Below, piece after piece: positions 1 through 7,708 of a DNA stretch of 64,000 nucleotides; the first letter of the stretch is position 1, and each line of letters opens with the position of its first letter. The notes beneath the pieces are model-generated. The model did not search any database. It saw only the letters and a list, made by a program, of their open reading frames with translations, and was not told the DNA's origin. The stretch lies in NCBI GenBank assembly GCA_943788935.1, contig CALSSE010000013.1:124001-188000 (forward strand), given 5' to 3'. This DNA comes from an uncultured bacterium (GTDB lineage Bacteria > Myxococcota_A > Bradymonadia > UBA7976 > VGTA01). A program made the position numbers and the translations under genes.

Positions 1-137
1 TAGATGTCGTTTTGTATGAACATGATGCCCTCGCGCTGGCGTCTGGTCTGAGGTCTGCACAATCTTTGCATAACCTCATACATGCACAAGTCATGCCAGT
101 GCCTACTTATGGATCCTCCAACTCGAGCTTAATCTGA
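1..137 (+). CDS. C-terminal tail of an unknown gene (partial)
   Basis: Reading frame 3 is open from the window edge to a TGA at 135-137 and encodes about 44 residues ending in SSNSSLI. The other two plus frames stop within the first 20 bases. The residues look protein-like but are too few to assign a family. It could be chance open sequence, so confidence is low. Bases 138-407 after it hold no gene I can support; they are AT-rich and probably contain the promoter of the following kinase gene. Confidence 0.3.
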   Translation, partial: DVVLYEHDALALASGLRSAQSLHNLIHAQVMPVPTYGSSNSSLI

Positions 138-407
138 TAACTATCGCCTTAGTGATCGACTTTAAAGCTCATGACAAGCAGCTTTTCCATATCGATACTA
201 AGAGATAATGCGCTATTAATGTCTCAGGTCGACGAGTTTGATTTTAACACATACATTATCATCTGTGCTGTAGAGGACACGAATCTACAAAGTGAACTTA
301 GGTTTAGGTTAATATTATCCAAATCAACTTGGAGAGTCTTAGCTTAAATGCTAAATATACGTAATAGAACTCTATATCCACAACTGACTTGATGAAATAA
401 ATAGACA

Positions 408-2681
408 ATGAGTAAAAATACCTTAACGGTATCATTAAGAAAAAATATCTATTTGTTAATCATCAGCGGGGTCATGACGCTTACTATTTTTTCGGCGATC
501 AACCACTATTACGGCAGTTTTCAAGGAGGAATGGCGTGGATCAACTCATCTAGGGAAGCGGTGAGAACTCTTCATAGAAAACTCGCCACTCATGACCTAG
601 ATTTGTTAAGCCTTCTCACCGCGCCTACTCAACGCTCGATTATTGATCATAAGACTTACTGCTCATTTCGCATTAACGAATCCGCTATATTGAGGTTGGA
701 TGTCGGTTTAGGCGAAGCGAGCCATCTCTGCTCCGGCCAGATCAAAGAGTATCTGAATCAGATTGATTCTCCAAGTCCCCAGTCTACTAGCTACCAAATG
801 TTTGATGGCTCAATCTACTTAATGAGCCTAATCTATAACTCTCAAGGACTGAAGGCTCTGCTCACGCCCGTCGATCAAAAATGGGTAAATTTCCTGCAGT
901 CAATGACCGCTACAGAGATCTTATTAAGATCCACGACTCAAACGAGCATTCATACCTTTAAATGTGAAGAGCGTTGTTTACCTGAATTAGTTCAAAAAGA
1001 TCGTACTCTCACGAAGAGTCAGCCCCCACGCTTATTACCACCGACTACGCACCTCGAGATTGTCACCAAAAGTCCTTATCAAGGGACTTATGAGCTATTT
1101 CACATTGGAGAGAAGAATTTTAATGCCTTTGCGGCAGAGGTTCCTATTTTCAATCGAGAGGGGGAATTCATTGGAGGGCTCTGGATCACTGTCCCTGAGA
1201 ATGTGATGCTCTATTGGTCGAAAGTCGGAGTTCTCGTCATTACTCTCCTTGGGTTCATTCTGACTTTGCTTCTCATGTACAGGGTGAATAAGCTCACGAG
1301 TTATCACCTCACCCCTATCACTGAGTTGATCAATGAAGTAGATATCATTCGACAGAGTATCAATAATCATAAGGGGTCCACCGGAGATTCCATCCCCGCT
1401 TATGTTGAACAAGCGAATGAACTTGAACAGCTCAAACTCGCGTTCAATTCCTTAAAAGAGCAAATCCTATTCAATGATCGCTTATCAGATCAACTGAGAC
1501 GAACTCAAAAGCTAGAGGTGATCGGTACTTTAGCTGGAGGAGTCGCCCATGACTTTAATAATCTCCTCAGCGTTATTTTAATGAACTGCGAGCTCCTTAA
1601 GGCAGACTTCACCAACCAACTAACGGGGGAGCAAACGACTCCCACACTCCTCTCCGTAGACTCTGGGCTGATGGCTGAATGGTCCGAACAAGCTGATGAG
1701 ATGCTCTCCACATGTGATCAAGCAACTACGCTCACCAAACAGCTTTTAAGTCTCAGCAGAGATCAACGCGCCGAGAAGAGCTCGATCTCGATAAGAGCCT
1801 GCTGTGAGGATATGACCAAGCTGTTTAGGCGAGTAATTAACGAAGATATTATCTTTGATGTCAGCCTCCCCAACAGTGAGGATCTCTTCGTATTAGGTAA
1901 TGAGAACGCGCTCAAGCAAGCGCTTATGAATATCATTATTAACGCTAGAGACTCTATCATTGGCGCCGGACGGATCTCCTTAATAATCACTCAAGAAAAG
2001 ATTGATCACACCTCTTCCACTGTCACCGGTGCTCTGAGCAGAGGCTCTTATGTCCGTTTCTCTCTCTCTGACACTGGAGAAGGGATCTCTCAAGAGACGA
2101 TCGGTCGTCTCTTTGAACCTTTCTTTAGCTCCAAAGGTGTTAAGGGAACAGGCCTCGGTCTAACCATCGTCTACAACACCATCGTCAGAGAGATGGGGGG
2201 AGCGATCGATGTCCTCTCAAAAGATAAAAAAGGGACTACTTTTCATCTTTATCTACCCCAATCTTATGACAAGCCCATCTTGCCATTTAATCAAGTCATA
2301 GTGACCCCCACACCCGTACGTACCTACTACATCATTCTCATTGAAGATAACCTGCAAGTACAGATGACACTCTCCAAGGGCTTGGAGAGACATGGTTTCG
2401 AGCTGACAAGTTTCAATTCCGCTCCTGAGTTTTTACAATGGAGAGAGCGGTCTCATCAGAGCATAGACCTCATCATCAGCGACGTCGTTATGCCGGTCAT
2501 GAGTGGTCCTGAATTATGGGCGATGATGAAGCTCACTGAGCCTGACCTTCCCTTCTTATTTCTTACCGGATATGCTGGAGAGGCGATCACTAAATATGAA
2601 GTTCCCGAGCACCTCGTCCTCAATAAGCCAATCTCTGCCAGAGAGCTCACCTCAGCGATTCTTAAACGGATAGAGGGATAG
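408..2681 (+). CDS. Hybrid sensor histidine kinase with C-terminal receiver domain
   Basis: Membrane two-component sensor of 757 residues. A first membrane helix lies at about residues 12-32, followed by an extracytoplasmic sensor region of about 240 residues with several Cys, and a second helix at about 273-292 (VLVITLLGFILTLLLMY). The cytoplasmic kinase core has the H-box AGGVAHDFNNLLS with the phospho-accepting His at residue 381, an N-box (NIIINARDS), a G1 box (DTGEGIS) and a G2 box (GTGLGLTIV). The C-terminal REC domain starts near residue 640 with an acidic IED motif and has its phosphoacceptor Asp at residue 692 (IISDVVMP). The H-box type, His followed by DFNN, is typical of hybrid kinases with a PAS-linked architecture. 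No response regulator gene is adjacent, so the output partner is unknown. The last codons and the stop run directly into a 16-bp tandem repeat array. Confidence 0.93.
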   Translation: MSKNTLTVSLRKNIYLLIISGVMTLTIFSAINHYYGSFQGGMAWINSSREAVRTLHRKLATHDLDLLSLLTAPTQRSIIDHKTYCSFRINESAILRLDVGLGEASHLCSGQIKEYLNQIDSPSPQSTSYQMFDGSIYLMSLIYNSQGLKALLTPVDQKWVNFLQSMTATEILLRSTTQTSIHTFKCEERCLPELVQKDRTLTKSQPPRLLPPTTHLEIVTKSPYQGTYELFHIGEKNFNAFAAEVPIFNREGEFIGGLWITVPENVMLYWSKVGVLVITLLGFILTLLLMYRVNKLTSYHLTPITELINEVDIIRQSINNHKGSTGDSIPAYVEQANELEQLKLAFNSLKEQILFNDRLSDQLRRTQKLEVIGTLAGGVAHDFNNLLSVILMNCELLKADFTNQLTGEQTTPTLLSVDSGLMAEWSEQADEMLSTCDQATTLTKQLLSLSRDQRAEKSSISIRACCEDMTKLFRRVINEDIIFDVSLPNSEDLFVLGNENALKQALMNIIINARDSIIGAGRISLIITQEKIDHTSSTVTGALSRGSYVRFSLSDTGEGISQETIGRLFEPFFSSKGVKGTGLGLTIVYNTIVREMGGAIDVLSKDKKGTTFHLYLPQSYDKPILPFNQVIVTPTPVRTYYIILIEDNLQVQMTLSKGLERHGFELTSFNSAPEFLQWRERSHQSIDLIISDVVMPVMSGPELWAMMKLTEPDLPFLFLTGYAGEAITKYEVPEHLVLNKPISARELTSAILKRIEG

Positions 2682-2824
2682 ATGGCGAGAGGGATAGATG
2701 GCGAGAGGGATAGATGGCGAGAGGGATAGATGGCGAGAGGGATAGATGGCGAGAGGGATAGATGGCGAGAGGGATAGATGGCGAGAGGGATAGATGGCGA
2801 GAGGGATAGATGGCGAGAGGGATA
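2681..2824. repeat. 16-bp tandem repeat, nine perfect copies
   Basis: Nine consecutive identical units of GATGGCGAGAGGGATA. The first base of the array is the last base of the histidine kinase stop codon, and each unit can itself end in the GGGATAG that forms the kinase terminus. The unit length is not a multiple of three. The rest of the 357-bp gap to the next gene holds no ORF I believe. Confidence 0.95.
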
Positions 2825-2998
2825 GGATCAGCGCTAAAAACGAACAACTAGACGATAAAGAGAAGATGATCGCTTTAGCAGAAGGGAGAGAAGAGACAAC
2901 AAAGAGAAGACCACCCCTCTTCGACTCTTGAGTTCATACTTCTAACTCTGAGACCCACTTTTAGACTATAGATCTCCATCAAGAATCGTTGAACCACT

Positions 2999-3028
2999 TT
3001 GACCACGCCTCTGACTCCTGTATATACT
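2999..3028 (+). promoter_or_regulatory. Candidate sigma70-type promoter of the traB-like gene
   Basis: TTGACC at 2999-3004 and TATATA at 3021-3026 are separated by 16 bp, about 50 bp before the likely ATG at 3078. Based on motif match only. Confidence 0.4.
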
Positions 3029-3077
3029 CCCCCACTTAATGATTCGTTTAGCAGGAAAGAGTAAAGGTAGCGTCTGT

Positions 3078-4295
3078 ATGAGTGACCTCACATCGACAAC
3101 AGCAGAGAAATCTTTGGAGTCTCCAAAGCTAAGCTCTAACGTCACTGTTCTTACCCGTGATGATCGAACATTCTATGTCATCGGGACTGCCCACATCTCT
3201 GCCAAGAGTGTGATTGAGGTAAGAGAGACCATAGAGCATATTCAACCTGACTCGGTCTGCGTTGAGCTCTGTGAGACTCGCTTTCAAGCGATGAATGACC
3301 CTGATCGTTGGAAAAAACTCGATATCTTTCAAGTTATCCGCCAAGGGAAGACCCTCTACTTCCTAGCCAATCTAGCGCTCTCTGCGTATCAGCGAGCTCT
3401 CGGTGAAAAATTTGGGGTGAAGCCCGGCGAAGAGCAGCGAGAGGGGATCAAGGTCGCTGAAGAGGTCGGCGCAGCTCTGATCCTCGCTGATAGGGATATT
3501 CAAGCGACGCTCAAGCGAACGTGGTCAAACATTGGGTTCTTCAGCAAACTCAAACTGCTCGGCTCAGTCTTTGAGCCTGCGGGTGACACTGAAGAGCTCA
3601 CTGAAGAGAGACTCGAAGAGATGAAGGATCGCGACACCATCACCGAGATGATGAAAGAATTTGCCGAAGCGCTCCCCGAAATCAAAGAACCCTTAATCGA
3701 TGAGCGAGATCAGTACTTAATCAAGAGTGTGGTAAGCGCGCCGGGACAATCCGTCGTAGCTGTGGTCGGTGCTGGTCATGTGGAGGGAATGATCGCTCAC
3801 TTTGAGGCACAGACGGAGATTGACCTAGAGCTGCTCTCGGTGATCCCGTCGACCCCTCTATGGGTGAAATCATTAAAGTGGGTCATCCCCACCATTATCT
3901 TGGGCGCCTTCTATTTTGGGTATCAAAATCAAGCGGGGAAATCTCTAGAAGATATGCTGACGGCTTGGATACTACCCAACGCCATTATGGGAGGTTTAGT
4001 GAGCCTCATTGCTCTGCCTAAGCCATTGTCGGTGTTAACCGCCACCATCGCTTCCCCGATCACCTCGCTTAACCCTGCGCTCGGCGCGGGCATGGTCGTT
4101 GGGTTAGTCGAGGCCTGGTTGCGTAAACCAACCGTTGAAGATAGCGAGACATTGGTGACCGATGCGGCGACGATGAAGGGTCTCTATCGCAACCCCTTCT
4201 CTCGGGTATTACTCGTAGCGGTCTGCGCTACTTTAGGATCCGCACTCGGCGCTTATATTGGTTTCGCGTGGGTACTGAGCATCCTCAACTCATAG
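3078..4295 (+). CDS. TraB/PrgY (GumN-like) family membrane protein
   Basis: About 405 residues from the preferred ATG at 3078, which has AAAGG about 8 bases upstream; an in-frame ATG at 3039 would add 13 residues. The N-terminal half is the TraB/PrgY fold: an early GTAHIS motif, then VCVELCETRF, and a later GAGHVEGM segment, the conserved His/Glu positions proposed as a metal-dependent hydrolase-like active site. The C-terminal 140 residues contain three to four hydrophobic helices (VIPTIILGAFYFGY, LLVAVCATLGSALGAYIGFAW), so the enzyme-like domain is tethered to the membrane. Family members inhibit the sex-pheromone peptide in enterococci, but the function in Gram-negative bacteria is unknown. 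The stop codon lies inside a 19-bp tandem repeat. Confidence 0.88.
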   Translation: MSDLTSTTAEKSLESPKLSSNVTVLTRDDRTFYVIGTAHISAKSVIEVRETIEHIQPDSVCVELCETRFQAMNDPDRWKKLDIFQVIRQGKTLYFLANLALSAYQRALGEKFGVKPGEEQREGIKVAEEVGAALILADRDIQATLKRTWSNIGFFSKLKLLGSVFEPAGDTEELTEERLEEMKDRDTITEMMKEFAEALPEIKEPLIDERDQYLIKSVVSAPGQSVVAVVGAGHVEGMIAHFEAQTEIDLELLSVIPSTPLWVKSLKWVIPTIILGAFYFGYQNQAGKSLEDMLTAWILPNAIMGGLVSLIALPKPLSVLTATIASPITSLNPALGAGMVVGLVEAWLRKPTVEDSETLVTDAATMKGLYRNPFSRVLLVAVCATLGSALGAYIGFAWVLSILNS

Positions 4296-4375
4296 TCTCG
4301 TCTTTAACTCATAGTCTCGTCTTTAACTCATAGTCTCATCTTTAACTCATAGTCTCATCTTTAACTCATAGTCTT
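4289..4375. repeat. 19-bp tandem repeat, four copies plus a partial
   Basis: Units of CTCATAGTCTCGTCTTTAA (the CG is CA in later copies) start at 4289, 4308, 4327 and 4346, with a partial copy from 4365. The stop codon of the traB-like gene (TAG, 4293-4295) is part of the first unit, and the array fills the gap to the next gene. Confidence 0.93.
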
Positions 4376-4384
4376 GGTGCCTTG

Positions 4385-5068
4385 ATGTTACGCTCGCTCT
4401 CTCTCCGAAGACCGAATCGATTACCCTCTAGTCTATACCTCAAGAGACTTTTAATGATCTCTATGATCTCTCATGGCCTGAGTGCTTGCGCTGGAGAAGG
4501 GGATCGGTATTCGTCTGGAGAGGTCATAGAGTCTCAACGAGTCTATTGGTCTGACGTAGCACCGATCTTCACCGCTGAATGTGCTGGCTGTCATGATGAT
4601 CCCCCTAAACTTGGTGCGCCGCAAACGCTGAAAACCTATGATGAGGTGACACCTTGGGTGGAGCGAATCGCCGTCCGCTCTCTCCAAATTAAAGATATGC
4701 CTCCAGGAGGACTAAGAGGAGAGGGGGCAGCGCGTTTACTCCAATTATGGATAGATCAAGGTGCGCCGCGAGGAGAGGTTGAGCCAATCGCGGGTGAAGA
4801 GATGAGCGCTGGAGACGATGAGTTATTAGGCCCCACATGGGACAGCACAGTCTTTGAGCTCTTTGAGATTTACTGCAATACTTGTCATGCTAACCCTCCA
4901 ACCGGTGGAGCCCCCTTCCCGCTCAAGACATTTGAGCAAGTCACTCCGTATATAGACCGCTTCTACGAGCGAGTGATCATCCGTAAGGATATGCCGCCAG
5001 GAGGGATCACCGACGATGAAGACCTAGAGTTGCTTCGCCTTTGGCTAGACGCGGGGGGCCCTCAGTGA
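4385..5068 (+). CDS. Lipoprotein with two cytochrome c-like CxxCH repeats
   Basis: About 227 residues from ATG 4385 (a TTG lies one codon earlier). The N-terminal hydrophobic stretch ends in a lipobox-like GLSAC, so an outer-membrane or periplasmic lipoprotein is likely. The mature part is an internal duplication: each half has W-[DT]-[SD]-V, then CAGCH or CNTCH, then (D/N)PP, GAP, LKT(Y/F), and a closing DMPPGG followed by LL.LW(L/I)D.GAP. This is the layout of the Planctomycete-type c-cytochrome families found in lipoproteins of Myxococcota-like bacteria. Each CxxCH could bind one haem c, but I see no distal Met other than the one in DMPPGG. The 3' end overlaps the following ORF. Confidence 0.75.
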   Translation: MLRSLSLRRPNRLPSSLYLKRLLMISMISHGLSACAGEGDRYSSGEVIESQRVYWSDVAPIFTAECAGCHDDPPKLGAPQTLKTYDEVTPWVERIAVRSLQIKDMPPGGLRGEGAARLLQLWIDQGAPRGEVEPIAGEEMSAGDDELLGPTWDSTVFELFEIYCNTCHANPPTGGAPFPLKTFEQVTPYIDRFYERVIIRKDMPPGGITDDEDLELLRLWLDAGGPQ

Positions 5069-5118
5069 CCAAGGTCACTCTATGGCCTCGCTCTAGACTA
5101 GGACGAGGGGGTCAAGTT

Positions 5119-6510
5119 TTGAGGTTGAGCGCTCTCTCTGCGGTCATGAATATCTCTGTGGTCATGAATATCTCTGTGGTCATGAATATCTCTGCGGTCA
5201 TGAGTATCTCTGTAACCTTCGGTACATCCTTAACCGCCGCGGCTGAGACTTTGAAGTCGCTCAGCGATAAAAGCGATGAGTCAAAACCCATCCACTCTAG
5301 CGGGTTCATACATCGCTATAGACTCCTCGGTGGACTCACCCTCACCGCCTCGCTCCCCTCAGAGTTCAAGCGTCAACTCCCTTGGCGACAAGTGAACTCC
5401 TCCCTGCTCGCCCCTATTCGGGGAGACTATGAGATAACCTATTATTGGGGAACTAAGCGTCAGTGGCGATTATGCACAGGTATCAGGCTAGCCCGACTTG
5501 GTTTAGAGGAGACATCGAGCCGCGTACGTCCCCTAAGAGATCCTATGGGAAACGGCTTAGCTTTGGGCGAATTGTCTCTCACCTATGGTGAGTCTGTGAC
5601 TCCCTCATACACTCAAAGTAAAGTAGGGATGTTTCTCTTGAGTTTAGATCACGCCGTTTGGGAATCAGCGGTCGATCAAAGAACCGATTTAATCGAGTCA
5701 AATTTCTGGCGAAGCGAAGACCCTTATTGGGGAGAGACCGCCTCTCCACTAGATCGGCTCGTCACTGGAGTCAGCGTCGGTGGAGCGTGGGAAAGTCGAT
5801 CGCCTATAGAGGGTCTTCAATGGCGCTATCGACTCTCATTGGCCACACCGAGCGACCAACGTCTAGGACTCCTCTCCAAACACCGTGGAGGAACGCTCAT
5901 CGACTTAGCCCTCGACGCACTGAGCCACAACAAGTGGCGGGCTCACCTCAACTTAATCTCTGCCATCGGTATTAGCCTCCCCGAGGAGAGTCAACGAGTC
6001 ACCGATCAACAGCTAGTGGTCAGCACCATCAGAGGTCAGAGGTTACCGCTCCTCGGTCAAAACTTGAGACGGAGCGGCGCTTGGTTACGTGCTGGTTTAG
6101 AGAGGTCCCTTTGGCGATTTCACCGCGGATACACTCTAGGCGCCTTTGCCTCTCTCGAGCAACGGTGGATGAAAGTCACCGAAGGAACCTTAACCGATCT
6201 TGACTTCGCCGCTTTGGCTGAGTCCAATCTCTTAGGCGCGGGTCGCGCTAGCTCTGTAGGCCTGCGGGCCTCTCGCCCAATCCCCGCTCAAGGAATGAGA
6301 CTCCCCGACGCTCTTCGTTTCTCTTATGATTGGCGAGATCCTCATGATGACTTTACCTATGATGAGAGACATCGACTTCGCCTAGAGACCTCTTATCGGG
6401 ACCAACGCTCGGCGCTCATCCTCTGGTGGAGTCACCAATGGAGCGCTCCTGATAATCGTTGGCGTTTTCGCTATGATCTTATCGGCCTCGCTATAGAGCT
6501 CAAAAGCTAA
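5119..6510 (+). CDS. Putative outer-membrane beta-barrel protein (unknown family)
   Basis: A continuous frame opens at 5041 inside the upstream gene, but a TTG at 5119 with GAGGGGG just before it gives a good Sec signal peptide (MRLSALSAV..., ending near SLTAAAE) and about 463 residues; the ATG at 5146 is an alternative. The mature protein is rich in Trp, Arg and alternating polar/hydrophobic residues (for example ALILWWSHQW, FRYDLIGLAIEL at the end), as expected for a barrel. I do not recognise the family. The hydrophobic core of the signal peptide is encoded by an 18-bp tandem repeat. It is probably co-transcribed with the preceding cytochrome-like lipoprotein. Confidence 0.6.
   Translation: MRLSALSAVMNISVVMNISVVMNISAVMSISVTFGTSLTAAAETLKSLSDKSDESKPIHSSGFIHRYRLLGGLTLTASLPSEFKRQLPWRQVNSSLLAPIRGDYEITYYWGTKRQWRLCTGIRLARLGLEETSSRVRPLRDPMGNGLALGELSLTYGESVTPSYTQSKVGMFLLSLDHAVWESAVDQRTDLIESNFWRSEDPYWGETASPLDRLVTGVSVGGAWESRSPIEGLQWRYRLSLATPSDQRLGLLSKHRGGTLIDLALDALSHNKWRAHLNLISAIGISLPEESQRVTDQQLVVSTIRGQRLPLLGQNLRRSGAWLRAGLERSLWRFHRGYTLGAFASLEQRWMKVTEGTLTDLDFAALAESNLLGAGRASSVGLRASRPIPAQGMRLPDALRFSYDWRDPHDDFTYDERHRLRLETSYRDQRSALILWWSHQWSAPDNRWRFRYDLIGLAIELKS
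5143..5214. repeat. 18-bp tandem repeat encoding the signal peptide core
   Basis: Four units based on GTCATGAATATCTCTGTG, the last with two changes, encode VMNISV repeats within the signal sequence of the putative outer-membrane protein. The unit is a multiple of three, so copy number can change without frameshift. Confidence 0.93.
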
Positions 6511-6569
6511 AGCATAAGATAAAGAGCATAAGATAAAATGAAGCGAGGTCCTCCTCCTCATAGACGCGG

Positions 6570-7652
6570 TTGATCATAATCGTTATGGTCGCTCTCCTTG
6601 TCCCCTTTGAGAAGATATCTAGTGAGTGCTATATGATCACCGATCCCCTTACCCCCCATCCTTATGCCGCTTGTTACCCACTGGTCAGCGGCGCTCTAGA
6701 GGAGAGCCTCTATGAGTCCATTAAGCACAATGGCCTGCGACAGCCGATCGTTCTTTGGCGTGATCATCTCCGTGAGACGGTGTGGCTCATAGATGGACGT
6801 AATCGTCATCGAGCGCTCTGTCAACTCTATGGTGGCATCGAGGAGACACATGTTATGTGGCAGAGCTATGAGTCTGATGAGGCGGTCAGGTTAGCGGTTC
6901 TCGACTACAATGAGAACCGTCGTCAGATGAGCACCGCCCAAAAGTCAGTGGTCGCTGGGCGAATTATCGAGGCGAGGGCTCAGCTCCTCGCTCCCCTCAA
7001 TAAAGGTCATCAAGAGACTCAAGTAGAAGACGCTGAGCGCCTCGATGACTTGAGTGATGATGAGCCTCCTTTTGATCTCGAAGACCCTCCTCCATCAGGA
7101 TCGAATGAGCCACAGAGCATTCAACGGATCGCGTCTATGTCTCAAGGACGAGACTGTCCTCCAGAGGTAAGACGCGAAGTCGCCTCTACTCTTGGGATCG
7201 GCGCTAAGACCGCTCAACGAGGTGCCGCGGTTGTCGGTCGAGGAGCGCCTAAGCTAGTGAGCGCGCTCGAAGAAGGACTAGTGAGTGTGGAGGCTGCTTA
7301 TACCCTCACTCAACTCGATGATGAAGAGCTTGAGTCAGTAGTCGCTCAGGGTAAAGAGGTCATGAAAGAGAAGGCGAGAGCCCTCAAAGGTGTTGAACTT
7401 AAAGCGAAAGAAGACGCTAAGCGGGAACGAGTCCTCGGAGATGTCGAGGTCGATCAGTTACACCTCAGCTGGACTGAGCGCAGCGATGAGGGAGCCCAGC
7501 ACTTCAATCTTCAGGTGACCAACGCAGAGACTCTCAGCGCCCTCCTCATGACCCTCACGAAACTCGGCCTGAGAGGGGTCACTGAAACCGACGCAGAAAC
7601 CGACGCAGAAACCGACGCAGAAACCAATCCTGAGACCAACCCTGAGCATTAA
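6570..7652 (+). CDS. ParB/sulfiredoxin-fold domain protein
   Basis: 360 residues from TTG 6570; ATG at 6585 or 6633 are possible starts and the last would begin right at the domain. The N-terminal 100 residues match the ParB N-terminal domain: HNGLRQPIVLW, then LIDGRNRHRAL (the GxxRxxA-type catalytic/CTP-loop motif), then LDYNENRRQMSTAQKS. A middle helical region with QRIASMSQGRD...RREVASTLGIGAKTAQRG resembles the ParB helix-turn-helix. The C-terminus is a TDAE/TNPE repeat tail. No parA or parS-like cluster is nearby, so this is an orphan, plausibly a ParB-like CTPase/DNA-binding regulator instead of the chromosomal segregation protein. Confidence 0.78.
   Translation: MIIIVMVALLVPFEKISSECYMITDPLTPHPYAACYPLVSGALEESLYESIKHNGLRQPIVLWRDHLRETVWLIDGRNRHRALCQLYGGIEETHVMWQSYESDEAVRLAVLDYNENRRQMSTAQKSVVAGRIIEARAQLLAPLNKGHQETQVEDAERLDDLSDDEPPFDLEDPPPSGSNEPQSIQRIASMSQGRDCPPEVRREVASTLGIGAKTAQRGAAVVGRGAPKLVSALEEGLVSVEAAYTLTQLDDEELESVVAQGKEVMKEKARALKGVELKAKEDAKRERVLGDVEVDQLHLSWTERSDEGAQHFNLQVTNAETLSALLMTLTKLGLRGVTETDAETDAETDAETNPETNPEH
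7587..7622. repeat. 12-bp tandem repeat, three copies, in the parB-like 3' end
   Basis: Three identical units of ACCGACGCAGAA encode TDAE, followed by two diverged units encoding TNPE just before the stop. In-frame and acidic. Confidence 0.93.
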
Positions 7653-7657
7653 TCTGA

Positions 7658-7690
7658 GTTAGACTTCGGGGCTAGAGCTCGGAGTCTAAC
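7658..7690. terminator. Inverted repeat between convergent genes
   Basis: GTTAGACTTCG (7658-7668) pairs with CGGAGTCTAAC (7680-7690) as an 11-bp stem with one G-U, in the 56-bp gap between two convergent genes; a third partial copy lies at 7695-7705. No U-tract follows, so it may end transcription weakly or only stabilise 3' ends. Confidence 0.45.
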
Positions 7691-7708
7691 CGCTCGGGGT
7701 CTAACGGG

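Noticed and set aside
2662..2847. Minus-strand ORF encoding repeated SRHLSLSP units
   Set aside because: It lies entirely within the 16-bp repeat and kinase end, has a biased repeat translation and no ribosome binding site.
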